Positions 52,938-64,000 of a stretch of DNA of 64,000 bases are shown piece after piece. Location of the stretch: NCBI RefSeq assembly GCF_964204645.1, contig NC_134025.1, positions 28,860,001-28,924,000 on the forward strand. The letters are read 5' to 3'. The notes beneath the pieces are model-generated. The model did not search any database, had not been told where the DNA came from, and was given only the letters and a program-made list of their open reading frames with translations. Origin of the DNA: Tubulanus polymorphus (lineage: Eukaryota; Nemertea; Palaeonemertea; Tubulaniformes; Tubulanidae). Position 1 is the first letter of the stretch; the number at the start of each line of letters is the position of its first letter. The translations under genes and the position numbers were made by a program.

Positions 52938-53846
52938 TCAATCACTTAAAGTCTTTAAAGAAACAGGTTTTTCATTTTCAAAATCGCTGTCATCTTCCGC
53001 ATCATCAGCGTTCATCTTTAACAATGTATGTCCGTTATTATCCCGGTGAATTAAACTTTCCATATCGTATTCGTCATCTTTATAATTCCCACCGTCACCT
53101 CTTCTAATAAAACAACTCACAATCGCTCCGATAGTGATCATAGCGATTAAAATAATCAACATGTGCCAACCAAATATTATAGTAGTGATCATCATTTGCT
53201 CGTGGTTTTCACCGTCCCAAGGTTCAGCACCAGGAATCGGATTATACAGAATAAACGCTACCTGATAAAACCAGGTTCCTTGAAGGATTACGAAAAATGC
53301 GCGCGCAAGTCCAGCAATAACGCTATTCGGGTATCGCATTTCAGCTAGAATTGTAATCACATTAAGAGCAACAATGTAGACCAGTAATGTATGGATTTGG
53401 ATATCAAGCCTGCTTCGACCGTGCAGATGGAACTTGAATAGAATTAACTCGATCGCGAAAGCTAGCGCCGATGCCAAATAGTCGGCATTTTTGGGAACGA
53501 ATCTGATTTTGTAGTGAACCAAAATGTCGAGAATTCCACAGATAATGAAACCGCCATACATGGTGATGTGCTGACCATTCCCTATAATTACGAATCGTCC
53601 ATGTCTAAAACCGGTCACTACCTCTCCAATAAGTCCAATAGTTGGGAATATTACCTTCATGATCCCTTCCAGTTGACAGGTTTTTAGACGGCCGCAAAAA
53701 CAGGAACACGGATACGTTGCTGTATTGTGGAATATTCTGCGACTTTGTTTGCATTTGAAATAACGGATCCAAATTTGAATAGTCCAATGAAGAGCAAATC
53801 CCAAGAAGAAGCTTCCAGGCAGTACATGTCCCATAAAAGTTCCCAT
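52938..53846 (-). CDS. TMEM45 (DUF716) family membrane protein, copy A
   Basis: 302-residue multi-pass protein of the TMEM45A/B family; function poorly known. Intronless coding region, with a 5' UTR acceptor just upstream (CAG at 53886-53888). Family motifs are GHVLPGSFFLGFALHW, GNGQHITMY, FHLHGRSRLDIQIHTLL, LQGTWFYQVAFIL and AEPWDGENHEQMM; TMEM45B has GHALPGSFF, NWQHSTMY, HNRPPLDQHIHSLL and LQGTWFWQ. About seven hydrophobic segments. The acidic tail ends VSLKTLSD. A tandem paralogue lies 1.6 kb upstream; the C-terminal halves are nearly identical. Confidence 0.92.
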   Translation of the reverse strand: MGTFMGHVLPGSFFLGFALHWTIQIWIRYFKCKQSRRIFHNTATYPCSCFCGRLKTCQLEGIMKVIFPTIGLIGEVVTGFRHGRFVIIGNGQHITMYGGFIICGILDILVHYKIRFVPKNADYLASALAFAIELILFKFHLHGRSRLDIQIHTLLVYIVALNVITILAEMRYPNSVIAGLARAFFVILQGTWFYQVAFILYNPIPGAEPWDGENHEQMMITTIIFGWHMLIILIAMITIGAIVSCFIRRGDGGNYKDDEYDMESLIHRDNNGHTLLKMNADDAEDDSDFENEKPVSLKTLSD

Positions 53847-55452
53847 GATCTTTGTTTGCGCTTGTAGTTATGCTGTTAGAAGTGGCTGAAAGATATCAAA
53901 TTAAAACAACTTCAGTTCCCGGTGGTTGACACTTGCTAAGCATGAATTAAAGCAGTTTTTAGTCAGCGGTTTGCAAACAATCATTCCTTCGTGAATTGAT
54001 AATCAAAAAACGATAAACGAGCTGATGACTTTATAAACATGTATATTTTATACTATACAATAATACAGCTTTGATATTCTATATAAAGCGAGTTATACAT
54101 TTACAAGTGAATCAAATGAGAAAAACTTGGCGTCATTGAATATACACATATTCCTCAGCCTTACACGACGCACCCACGTTCATACCTCCATGTGTTCTAA
54201 AGCCTCGTGCACATCGACACTGCGATTGGAGACAACTAGTTGCAAGGCAGTTTTCGGCGCATGAGAGGAACTGGCTGGATACGATCAGTTGCTTGAATGT
54301 GTCGATGTGAGCGAGCTTACGATTGGTAAGCGTCGATCTATCTCCAGTTACAGCCAGTTGCCCATGTTCTACTTTTGAGCAACTGGTTGTACTCAATCGC
54401 AGTCATATCCGTCGATGTGCGCGCTCTGGATCTCGACGATCGACACGCGCCATGCAGTTGCTGCAACTGACCGGTTGTAACTAGATTTCGATGTGCGCGG
54501 GGTAATCGTTCGGTAGCAACTAGTTGTCTCCAATCGCAGTGTCGATGTGCGCTAGGCTTAACCACTCTTACCCCACATGCACACTCCGGTAACATCGATC
54601 AATCAAACATTGCTTACAAGCATTATATGTACACATGTAATTCTAAATCCAAACCATAACTTATCATAACAAATTTACAATAGTAGAATATATCAATCGT
54701 CAAAGCACTGAGGCTAATAGGACAATAATAAATATAGCAGCATCTTCATCAACATTAAATGTTAGCAAATGAGAATTAAAAAAAAACAAACAATCTAATC
54801 ATTATTATTAGCGAAGTTTGATATGCAGTCAACATCAACCTTTAACAATGATAAAACATATATATTACATGTATATTTCAGAATTGATACCATTATCCTT
54901 AAAAATAAAAAAGAATAAACTCAATTGTTATCTCAGGATAAAATTTTTCATGTGAATGCCGTTAGTGATGGGCACAACATGCACGCGTCCTCTTAATTTC
55001 ATTGATGTTTTATCTATTACTGACTCAATTGGAATGTTACGAATCAATGATATCTCTGAATAATCAATAAACGTGATTTAAAGCTACACAGCTACAAAAT
55101 AATAAAAATCTCATAATAATATGAGTAAGAATTAATAAATTACTGGTATACATAAGTATATATCTGATGAATGAATCAGGTATAGTTATGATCTGATACA
55201 AGTAACTTAAGATGAAATACAGTAAATCTTAGTTATAGAGTTCAGGTTTAACCAAAAGTCCATAGAAGTGTCGAATATATTAACCTCATTTTCTAATAAG
55301 TAAAAATTAGGGTTATCTAATAACCATCGCTATGAATGTGTAGTTCTTAATTATGATCCCAAAATCCCAAAACCTTAAAAAAGCTGTTTTTACTCGTCAG
55401 AAAATGAGTTTTATATCGTTATCACTTCTATAAAATTCAGTAACCTTTAATT
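53847..55452. other. Spacer between tandem TMEM45-like genes
   Basis: 1.6 kb. It must contain the promoter and 5' UTR of copy A and the 3' UTR of copy B. The central feature is the MITE at 54201-54558. The stretch 54600-55440 is AT-rich without a recognised gene. Confidence 0.55.
54201..54558. mobile_element. 358-bp MITE with about 43-bp inverted repeats and TAA duplication
   Basis: Left end AGCCTCGTGCACATCGACAC, right end reversed AGCCTAGCGCACATCGACAC; the repeats continue to about 54243 and 54516 with only a few mismatches. TAA flanks both sides (54198-54200, 54559-54561), as expected for PIF/Harbinger. Minus-strand open frames here are repeat artefacts. Confidence 0.88.
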
Positions 55453-56370
55453 TCAATCACAGGATGTTAAAGTCTTTAAAGAAACAGGTTTTTCATTTTC
55501 AAAATCGCTGTCATCTTCCGCATCATCAGCGTTCATCTTTAACAATGTATGTCCGTTATTATCCCGGTGAATTAAACTTTCCATATCGTATTCGTCATCT
55601 TTATTATAATTCCCACCGTCACCTCTTTTAATAAAACAACTCACGATCGCTCCGATAGTGATCATAGCGATTAAAATAATCAACATGTGCCAACCAAATA
55701 TTATAGTAGTGATCATCATTTGCTCGTGGTTTTCACCGTCCCAAGGTTCGGCACCAGGAATCGGATTATACAGAATAAACGCTACCTGATAAAACCAGGT
55801 TCCTTGAAGGATTACGAAAAATGCGCGCGCAAGTCCAGCAATAACGCTATTCGGGTATCGCATTTCAGCTAGAATTGTAATCACATTAAGAGCGACAATG
55901 TAGACCAGTAATGTGTGGATTTGGATATCCAGACTGCTTCGACCGTGCAGATGGAACTTGAATAAAAGACCTTCAATCGCGAAAGCTAGCGCCGATGCCA
56001 AATAGTTGGCATTTTTGGGAACGAATCTGACTTTGTGATGAACCAAAATGTCCAGAATTCCACAGATAATGAAAGCGCTGTACATCGTAGAATGTTGACC
56101 ATTTCCCATAGCTACAAACTTTCCATCGACAAATCCAGCGGATATCTCAACAATAACACCAATTGCGGGAAATACGATTTTCAAAACGCCTTCCATTTGG
56201 TAGGTTTTAAGACGTCTACAACAACAGTAACACGGGTACGTGCAAGAATTGTAATATTTCCCTTGATTTCGCTTAGCTTTGAAAAAACGGATCCAGATTT
56301 GAATCGTCCAGTGAATAGCAAATCCTAAGAAGAAGCTTCCTGGTATAACGTGTCCTATAAATGAACCCAT
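55453..56370 (-). CDS. TMEM45 (DUF716) family membrane protein, copy B
   Basis: 305 residues, intronless coding region, with a 5' UTR acceptor at 56401-56403. Same motifs as copy A: GHVIPGSFFLGFAIHW, GNGQHSTMY, FHLHGRSSLDIQIH, LQGTWFYQ. From about residue 147 to the C-terminus it differs from copy A by about six nucleotides, one extra codon (Asn-Lys-Asp versus Lys-Asp) and an altered last few residues (SLKTLTSCD). The N-terminal halves differ at many positions, including the first cytosolic loop (KAKRNQGKYYN versus KCKQSRRIFHN). Confidence 0.92.
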   Translation of the reverse strand: MGSFIGHVIPGSFFLGFAIHWTIQIWIRFFKAKRNQGKYYNSCTYPCYCCCRRLKTYQMEGVLKIVFPAIGVIVEISAGFVDGKFVAMGNGQHSTMYSAFIICGILDILVHHKVRFVPKNANYLASALAFAIEGLLFKFHLHGRSSLDIQIHTLLVYIVALNVITILAEMRYPNSVIAGLARAFFVILQGTWFYQVAFILYNPIPGAEPWDGENHEQMMITTIIFGWHMLIILIAMITIGAIVSCFIKRGDGGNYNKDDEYDMESLIHRDNNGHTLLKMNADDAEDDSDFENEKPVSLKTLTSCD

Positions 56371-59300
56371 GTTAGTTGTAGTTGTGGTGCAAGTGAGTTA
56401 CTGAAAGACAAGAGAAAGCAAAGTACTTCAGTGAGGTTGTTATGAGACATGAAACCAATAGACAGTGACAAAGAGCTGGGCTTTATTGAAATTAGAGGTC
56501 ATAAACTGCTGAATTTCATCTGTCACTTGTTAAACTAGGAAGCCCACCTGGCTGATTACACCCAGTTTTGGGTAAACCATGGTTCAATCCTAGTACTTGA
56601 TTTTAAGGTTTTAAGTGGCCTTAGTCAAATATAGGTGAAAATAGTGCATGTATTCGGTAACGTTGGTAAGGATTATACCAAGGGGCAATAGCGCGCACTA
56701 TTTTTGTTTATATCCGACTTTGGCTAGCTGATGACACAAACAAAAAGCAGATAAATGTTAATTTCCTAGCTGCAAGCACACAAATAGCCTAATTGGGCAT
56801 CCCATATAATTCAGGACTTCCTCGGGCTGTTGTCATAATGAAACTAGTTTCTGATGGTTGAAGTTTCTAGTGCTGATTGAAACAGGAAACTTCAAAATCG
56901 AATCTATTTTCTACCTAATTCTTTAGTCATAACTGGTTCTACCAGCATTACTACAAAGCTCTTACCTTACGACCGCTGAATATTATAATAATCTACAAGC
57001 GAATCGACGTCAATACGGGTCAGATTCAAAACAATATAATCTTTCACGTTTGAGCAAACCAAAAATGCACACGTGATTTTACGCACGTAGACAATCTCAT
57101 CATACAAACGCACGGTATAGATCGGCCGTTAAATCTTTCAAAAACACACAAGACTTTGTGACGATCTGGTTAACAATAATACCGTACATTCAGGGAGTGA
57201 TATCCGTACGGTGATACAACATGTGTTACCATAGTTACAACCATTATTGAGAATACTAAAATCAAACCTTCATTACGCCTAATATCAATGAAATTATCAT
57301 TCACAAAGGCAAATCGAACTAAATCATCCTACAAGAATAGATAAATCGTATTGAATAAAACGATGAATATATCATTGGTTCAGCTACAGATGTTATTGCT
57401 ATGTTGTATTTTCAAGTCTCAACGATACGTCCTAGATATCAAAATCACTTTTACCCCATCGAATTTTTCCAATCATAGTAAGTTTGAGGTTGATAAAAAA
57501 TTAGTTCACCGCTCGATAGTTGAGCGAATAAAGCCGAAACAGGCAGCAATTAGATTAGCCTAAGACAAAAACACCTCGCGATCGATATGCTTTCTTAAAA
57601 AAACACCGCTAGTTTGCTTGTTTCTTATTCAATTAAAGCCTTTCAAATTCAGTATGAACACTGCTCCTTGATTAATGACTCCCATATGAAATCAGTTTGT
57701 CAAGGATAGAATTCAAACTAAAAACTTGTGACAATCGCATTTTCCTATCAATCAGATAGGCAGATAATGGTACATTAGCATGCGGGCCTTTTCATGTAGG
57801 CCAACCCACAGTACTTCAAAAGGGTCCCAAGATGTGAAGGCTCTGTGTGCATTAATTGAATATCTCGGCTATGGGCCCGAATGATGTTTATATTGACTTC
57901 ATTTTTTTGGATAGTCGACAGTTGAAACACAGAAACACAATGCAAATTGACATTTTAGAGCAGATACCATCCAGCCCAGAAACCTTTCAGAAATACCATT
58001 CCAGCATTCTTACACTCTTGACAACCTAATAGGCGTACTAATCATTCCCATTACTAATAATGGGTCTAATTAAATAACCACTAAGACAGTTGTCAGAAAT
58101 ATTAAAACAATGACAACCAATCATAGTGTAATAGCCATACTATAACCTGTTCTTAGTAGTCGAATGGAAACTCTAATATCCATGTACACTGACTGTAAAT
58201 AATTGAAGCCCCACAATTCGAATTTCATATGATATAATTTATCATGATGAAACCAAGTGGTTTCGTTTTAATAATGGGACTACATCGATTATAACCTGTA
58301 GTATATGGAGCACTGCTAACACGCAGTGCAGCCAGCCATCAACATAAGCATTGTTCTAGGATATCCCTGGTTACCTTTAACAACTGACCCCTAGTTTTTC
58401 TAGATTTTTGAGTGACTGCAATCAGAGTACTAATAGGCCTACTATCAAGAGTCAAGTATTCTTGTACCAAACCAGAACCGTAACAACAGAGTATAAGAAT
58501 AGAGCTGTTAGGCCCTTATCACCTTCGACCATTATTTACCTAGTTTCTGGTGGTAAACTGTTATAATTGGATGAAAATATTGTGAAACTAACCACACAGC
58601 TGGTTACTAAACGTCCAATATCCCACCGTTTAGCAACATAATCATAATTTCACCAAGAACCTTAATGTCTGTTGTTGTACCACAGAGGTCAGGTGGGTAC
58701 ATTAGGATCATAGAGCAAAGTAGATCACCACTGTGGAAACAGCCTAGTCAGTAACCTGTCTGTGGTTTCGTTTCACGATCGGATATTTTCACAAACCACG
58801 TTGGTATAAGCCCATCCGATTATAAAAAGCTTACCACCAACGATTAGGTAACTAACTAGAGACAGCCACACTGCCAGTGCCAGGACTGGGTGAAAATCTA
58901 AATAGGCCTAATCAATTAAAGTTTACTGATTTGACACGTGTGACAATTGACGTTTTATACTTGATGCTGAAATAAATCACATTGTGGTTGGTAATGCCAT
59001 CCCAGTCAAAAATCATTTAAAAATTCTAATTTTAATAAATAGTTGTAACCAGTCTCATTTGGCATCACCACGACAGACAGTCGACACCACTTCTGTCTGT
59101 CCTTTTTAGACCTCACATCACACTCACAGTGTTGGTTGTGGTTGTTAGTTTCATGATTGAATTAATGTAAGTATTTAATTTATGTATTTATGCTTACCAC
59201 CAACCAACGATAAAGGTAACAAACTAAAAATTGACTAACATGGAACGATATACGAAAATTGACGAAATTTAACTTAGACCTATTTGGCCCCTAGTTACCT

Positions 59301-59963
59301 ATTTGATTCACCTATTTCTCTTCAAGAAAGCAGCTCCTATCGAACAGATGGATGGTAAGGCGGATTTACGGACACTGACTAAAACAAATATTGCACGATG
59401 ACTAAGGCGAGTTCATATCGTGATATGCAGGGTTACAAAATCACGTATATTTAAACAATAATTTCGATCTTAAAGATGATAATATCGTGCCTTTTAGTAG
59501 AAAGTTAATCAATATTACTATTTGTAACGATTGTAGTTTTAAATCAAATTGAAAACCGTTAATTACCAATAATTAATTATCTCTTTCAACCATTGACAAT
59601 AAAATAGACTCGTCCATAACTAGATAGTGGCGCCATCTAAAATGTGTACTAAGTACCGCGCACAAACATCTTTAACCTACGTAAAACCACTACTCAAACA
59701 CACTGTTTTAAATGTGTTAAGTATTTTCAATTTCATAAGTAACAATAAGATCTTTATCCCGATGCGCAGAACATATTCGAAATTTGCAAAAATTACTCAA
59801 ACTTCCAGTGGGAATAAATGAAGACATTTTTGATTGTGTCGGTTTTCGGTGATAAATAGCGCGAATGCGGGTCAGGACACTTCCTACTTTTCAAAACAAC
59901 TCAATTTCGATGGAATTTTGTTTAAATTTCGCCGTTTAGATTCGTATTTCGTGAGTTTGAAGC
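56371..59963. other. Divergent spacer, TMEM45-like copy B / calpain
   Basis: 3.6 kb without a convincing gene. It should contain the remaining 5' UTR and promoter of copy B and the calpain promoter. A MITE copy lies at 58745-58858, a weak remnant of the same family near 59205, and a half-copy of the Tc1/mariner-like MITE near 58205-58260. An open frame at 57351-57563 lacks any domain. Confidence 0.5.
58745..58858 (+). mobile_element. 114-bp MITE, copy 3
   Basis: Ends TAGTCAGTAACC and GGTAACTAACTA. Flanks GAAACAGCC (58736-58744) and GAGACAGCC (58859-58867) match at 8 of 9 positions. Closest to a consensus of the three copies; the interior carries CACGATCGGATATTTTCAC and CCATCCGATTATAAAAAG. 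Confidence 0.87.
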
Positions 59964-62900
59964 ATGTATAGAGGCCGTCAACAGTTTGCAAACATGCCGC
60001 CCACATCTACCGGTCAGTTTCAGAATCAGAATCGTGAAGGAAATGTGCAATTTCAACCACCGCAACAACAACAACAACAGAACTTCGCGAACAACTCGAT
60101 GATAGACCCACCCAACAAACCAGCTGCAGCAGTTCCCAACCAAAAACAACAACAACCACCACGCCCCGTATCATTCCACCATCCGGAAAATGACGCTGAT
60201 GTAAATAGTGAATTTGAAAATACGCGAATTGATAATCTACGTAAAAATACGCTGTTCGAAGATGCAGATTTTCCGGCAACGGACCGCTCAATTTACTACA
60301 GCCGGCAGTCGCAATTTAAGTTTGAATGGTTACGTCCGCATGTGAGTTACAATAATAGTCGATGCTGATTTCCTCGGGGGACAGTAGACTCCACGTGCCA
60401 CCGTCCACTCCAGATTGTGTGCCCAGACAAATTTCTTAAAATATTAATTGGGCTAACTGCAGTTAAAGTTGCCTTTCTTGCTTTATGGTGCTAGTGTCAC
60501 TAAGGGTAAGGGTCGTGGTTAGGTATTAAAGTTCATAACCATCAGGGAGACATAAATCGCACTCTCTTCAAATCCAAGTCCCTCTGAATTTGCTTGCCTT
60601 GCCAAGTTGGGGAAAATATAGTAAAGTCTACTGAGACTGCTCAGGTTAATATGGCATGGTTTATCTAAGAAAATAAAATATATTTTCAGGAAATAGTTAA
60701 GATGTACCATTCTGGTTTGAAGCCCGAGTTGTTTGTTGGCGCAACAAATAGATTTGATGTCAAGCAAGGAAAATTAGGTAAACATACAACACCTCTGAGT
60801 TCATCAATTAAATCTACTCTACATGCCTACATAATAAACTGTATTGATTGTTGGATGTTTCAGGTGATTGCTGGGTGGTGGCAGCACTCTCCAGTTTATC
60901 AGAAAACATGGAACACATTTATAGTATAATCCCTCGCGGTCAGAGTTTCAGAGCTCAGTGGTACGCTGGAATGTTTCGATTTCGATTTTGGCAGTTCGGA
61001 CGATGGGTCGAAGTCGTCATTGACGACCGTCTTCCAACAATGCGCGGGGAGTTGATGTTCGTTCATTCAAACACAGTCAACGAGTTTTGGGCGGCATTAC
61101 TTGAGAAAGCCTACGCAAAGTGAGTATTTAATTAGTTTGACAAGCATTAGAGAGGTGTGGTGTGTTGTAGTGAACGAGTAGGTCATGCCATTTTATCATT
61201 ACATCCATCACTCAAGCATTTTGTACATTCTCTCGATCGACTATCTCGTAGCCTGACATCTAAATGATGTCCATATTCAAAAGAAAAATTGCAGTTCTTG
61301 GGAAGGCGTAACTATAGTGAATTTAGTGGCTTAATGGATTGAAAAGAAGGGGGTTGAAATAGAGCAATCTAGGAATTCAGAGCATTAATTATGATTTTAT
61401 TCTCAATAGAATGTATGGATCGTATGAAGCGCTGAAGGCAGGTCATATCGCAGATGCATTGACAGATTTCACCGGTGGTCTAACGGAAAGTTATCCTTTG
61501 GGCAAATTTCACGACGTTCCGAACAACATTGTGAATATCATGTTTAAATCATTAGAACGACAGTCAGTGATCGGAGCTAGTATTTACGTGAGTATTCATT
61601 CAGAAAGTCTTCGTACAGTAAACCATGCCTTACTCGCACAAACTGGCACCGGTCAGTCTCAGCAGGTATCTATCTGCTGCATGTACCCTCAGGCATTCAC
61701 CTATTAATGAATGAAGTCTGGACGATCTGATTATCTATGCAGTGTGATCAAAAGTCTGTCTTTTTTGTCGATTCTCTGAGGGAGAGGGTATTTATAGAGA
61801 ACAAATCTAATTTTATCATCACAAAAATATGATAGGACTTCAGAAAATAATTACTTGATTGTCCGAGTAAGTCAAAAGTTCGAGTTAGGTAAGGTTTATC
61901 TGACAAACTTTCTTTGAATTTCTTGAAGTAACATATGAGTAAGATTTCTTATTTTGATCAACAGCCGGTCGACCCGAATGAGAATAAACGCACTTTACTA
62001 CCGAATGGCCTCGTAGCTGGACACGCATTCAGCGTCACTGATATGAGAGAGGTAATATTATAATACACAACTCCACCTCACAACTCATCATTCAGCCAAT
62101 TAATTGATTAATTATGGCTTCAGTCATTCACACATATAAAAGAAAGTATTCAAACAGCTGCGATGAAAATAGCTTCAGTAACAATAATGTTAGTTACCGG
62201 GTAAAGAGGAATGGATGGGAGATTTTTACAGGATATGAAATATAAAAGATGCATTCATGCATTCATAATTCGGTGCGTTATTAGCGGGTAGTGAAGATTA
62301 ATTGGTCAACTACAATTGAAATAGTCTCTTTAGATGATTGACTAGGTCAGTCAGAATTTATACTGTACACGTAGAAAAGATAAGACAAAAAGTGGTTTCC
62401 AACAATTTGATGAATTATGTTTTGTTTGTAATACACAGCTAAGGATTCCACAGAATATGTTACCCATGTCATATCGCCAATCAGAGGTAAATTCATATCG
62501 TCGCCAATTACGTACTAATCTGTTAAACGCGTACACACACCGACACACATACGCCATCATGTCATACCGTTGAATTTAAGGTAGCATGTTAACAATAGTG
62601 TATAACAGTAACGAAACCCTGTGACCAGTATCTCTAACCCATCATCAATTAACATTGTATTTCATCACTGTATGCGTTGTTGTTGTTGTCTAACTATGAT
62701 GAGTTATAACTTATCAATTATCAATACAAGCGTGTTGGTAGCTCACGGCACTTTGTTTTCTACCATTTCGCATTCATTAACCTCACACCCCGATGTCTTA
62801 TTTCATTTCAAACGAACTCGACTATTACGGTTGTACTTACCTGAAATTGGTATCAGAATTACCAAAAAGTGAAACTGGGCAGCTGAACTAAATCATTGAA

Positions 62901-64000
62901 TTTGATTCTTTTTATACTCCAGTAGTGTATTGAAGGATTGCCAAAACCGTCTTTGACTCAAGTTGAATGAAGAAAAATATGCTAAATTTCTAGGAAAAAC
63001 TAATACCCGGTATGGTTTAGTTCAGTTGTCATGGTCCTTTCTGGTCATTTTAGGACCTTTTTCTGGTTTTTTATACCATCATTGTTGAGTATCTGACAAT
63101 ATTTGAAATGAAATGAGACTGGACACACTGGAGACATTGAATGAAAGGCCGGTGACTTCACATCCCTCGTATGCATGGCACATGTGTACAGTACTTTTTT
63201 AAAAATCCGCCTTACTAGCATTTAATGCAAGTATTATAATGTTAAACTGGTGAAATTCGATGAATGATTATTTCATGATGATGTATTTGAAGAGGCGGAA
63301 TAATTATTTATCATTCAGATCCGTTTGATTTCCGAACGAGGTGAAATACCGATAACGTTGATACGCATTCGAAATCCATGGGGAACGAGAATTGAATGGA
63401 ATGGACCGTGGAGTGATAGGTATACAAAGTCTTATTACTTACACAACATTTCTTAGTTCCAGTTATTTAAAGCTTATTCTTCGGATTGTTTTTTTTTTTT
63501 TAAGGTCTCCTGAATGGAACAGTATTCCTGAACCTGATAAACGTGCAATGGGTTTGATATTCAGAGATGATGGGGAATTCTGGTAAGTTTCGAGCCATAG
63601 AATTCTGTTTAGCTGATAAATATAATTCATTTAAATACAATTATATAGACATAATATGAAAACGTGAATTAAGAATGTCTCGATGATTTAGCAGGGAATG
63701 AAGATGTGTTTGTTCTTGTAGGATGGATTTCCGAGACTTTCTCACAAACTTTTCATCGTTAGACATTTGTAATTTGTCGCCTCAAATGAACTCGATGGCA
63801 GCTCGACAGTGGGAAGAGAGAGTTCATTTCAATCGATGGATAAAAGGTGTCACCGCTGGTGGTAGACCCGCTTGCAAAGGTACGAGTAACCAGACACGAA
63901 TCCAGGCATGTCTCATCTAATCCAGAAATGATATATACAGAATTTTATCTATCATCATGTTTGTGCTTGAATAGAAACTCATTGGATGAATCCGCAGTTC
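59964..64000 (+). CDS. Calpain cysteine protease, 5' part (continues past the window)
   Basis: Calcium-dependent intracellular protease; 450 residues are present. Exons: 59964-60341, 60690-60777, 60864-61119, 61410-61587, 61965-62051, 63319-63419, 63505-63582, 63722-63879, 63975 to the window end. The first 90 residues are Gln/Pro/Asn-rich and low-complexity. The CysPc domain shows the full triad: GDCWVVAAL (Cys158), GHAFSVTD (His320) and RIRNPWG (Asn348); the spacing fits active calpains. The last residues (ETHWMNPQF) begin the C2-like (CBSW) domain. Whether penta-EF-hand domains follow cannot be seen, so classical versus atypical calpain is undecided. The long intron 62052-63318 has no recognised content. 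Confidence 0.93.

Noticed and set aside
54133-54595. Two minus-strand open frames between TMEM45 copies
   Set aside because: They lie across the MITE at 54201-54558 and contain its inverted ends.
57351-57563. 70-residue open frame with a hydrophobic start
   Set aside because: Could mimic a signal peptide, but there are no splice sites, homology or neighbours to support a gene.
60007-60291. 94-residue minus-strand open frame over the calpain N-terminus
   Set aside because: Shadow of the Gln-rich coding run (poly-Val/Leu on the reverse strand).

Overview
This is nuclear DNA from an animal. Genes are AT-rich and split into many short exons with GT-AG introns, and introns and spacers are littered with small inverted-repeat DNA transposons and tRNA-like repeats. 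Recognisable orthologues (BROX, WDR27, FSIP1, ARV1, SNRPE, SYCP1, POLR2F, TMEM45, a SOX-type HMG factor, a calpain) together with compact spacing suggest an invertebrate, most likely a lophotrochozoan such as a mollusc, brachiopod or annelid. The phylum is an inference and is not proven by the sequence.

Layout, left to right: a 26-exon membrane protein with 23 sushi domains (675-12765, +); BROX (14274-17000, -); WDR27 (17343-21762, +); FSIP1 (22343-27191, -); ARV1 (27787-29430, +); a phytanoyl-CoA-dioxygenase-family enzyme (30159-32213, -); SNRPE (32762-34417, -); SYCP1 (34903-41998, +); a SOX-like HMG-box factor with an AT-hook (43493-46288, -); a FIH-like JmjC/cupin oxygenase (46984-49533, -); POLR2F/RPB6 (49783-51269, +); two tandem TMEM45-like genes (52938-53846 and 55453-56370, -); and the 5' part of a calpain (59964 to the window end, +). 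Exon models were built by eye from splice sites, reading phase and recalled family sequences. For all complete multi-exon genes the summed exon lengths are divisible by three, which is a strong internal check.

Four gene pairs are head to head with start codons 250-600 bp apart (BROX/WDR27, FSIP1/ARV1, SNRPE/SYCP1, FIH-like/POLR2F), so short shared promoters are the rule here. The neighbours do not form a pathway. They mix housekeeping genes (RPB6, SmE, ARV1) with genes known elsewhere for germline roles (SYCP1, FSIP1, possibly the SOX gene).

The most notable non-gene observations are: a MITE family present in three intact copies, each with a 9-bp target duplication; a textbook U12-type intron in SNRPE carrying two abutting inverted-repeat elements; a perfect 44-bp palindrome in a sushi-gene intron; a satellite of palindromic 20-mers bounded by inverted repeats about 200 bp upstream of the SOX gene; and a sharply bounded gene-conversion-like tract between the two TMEM45 copies. 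No wholly new system was recognised.
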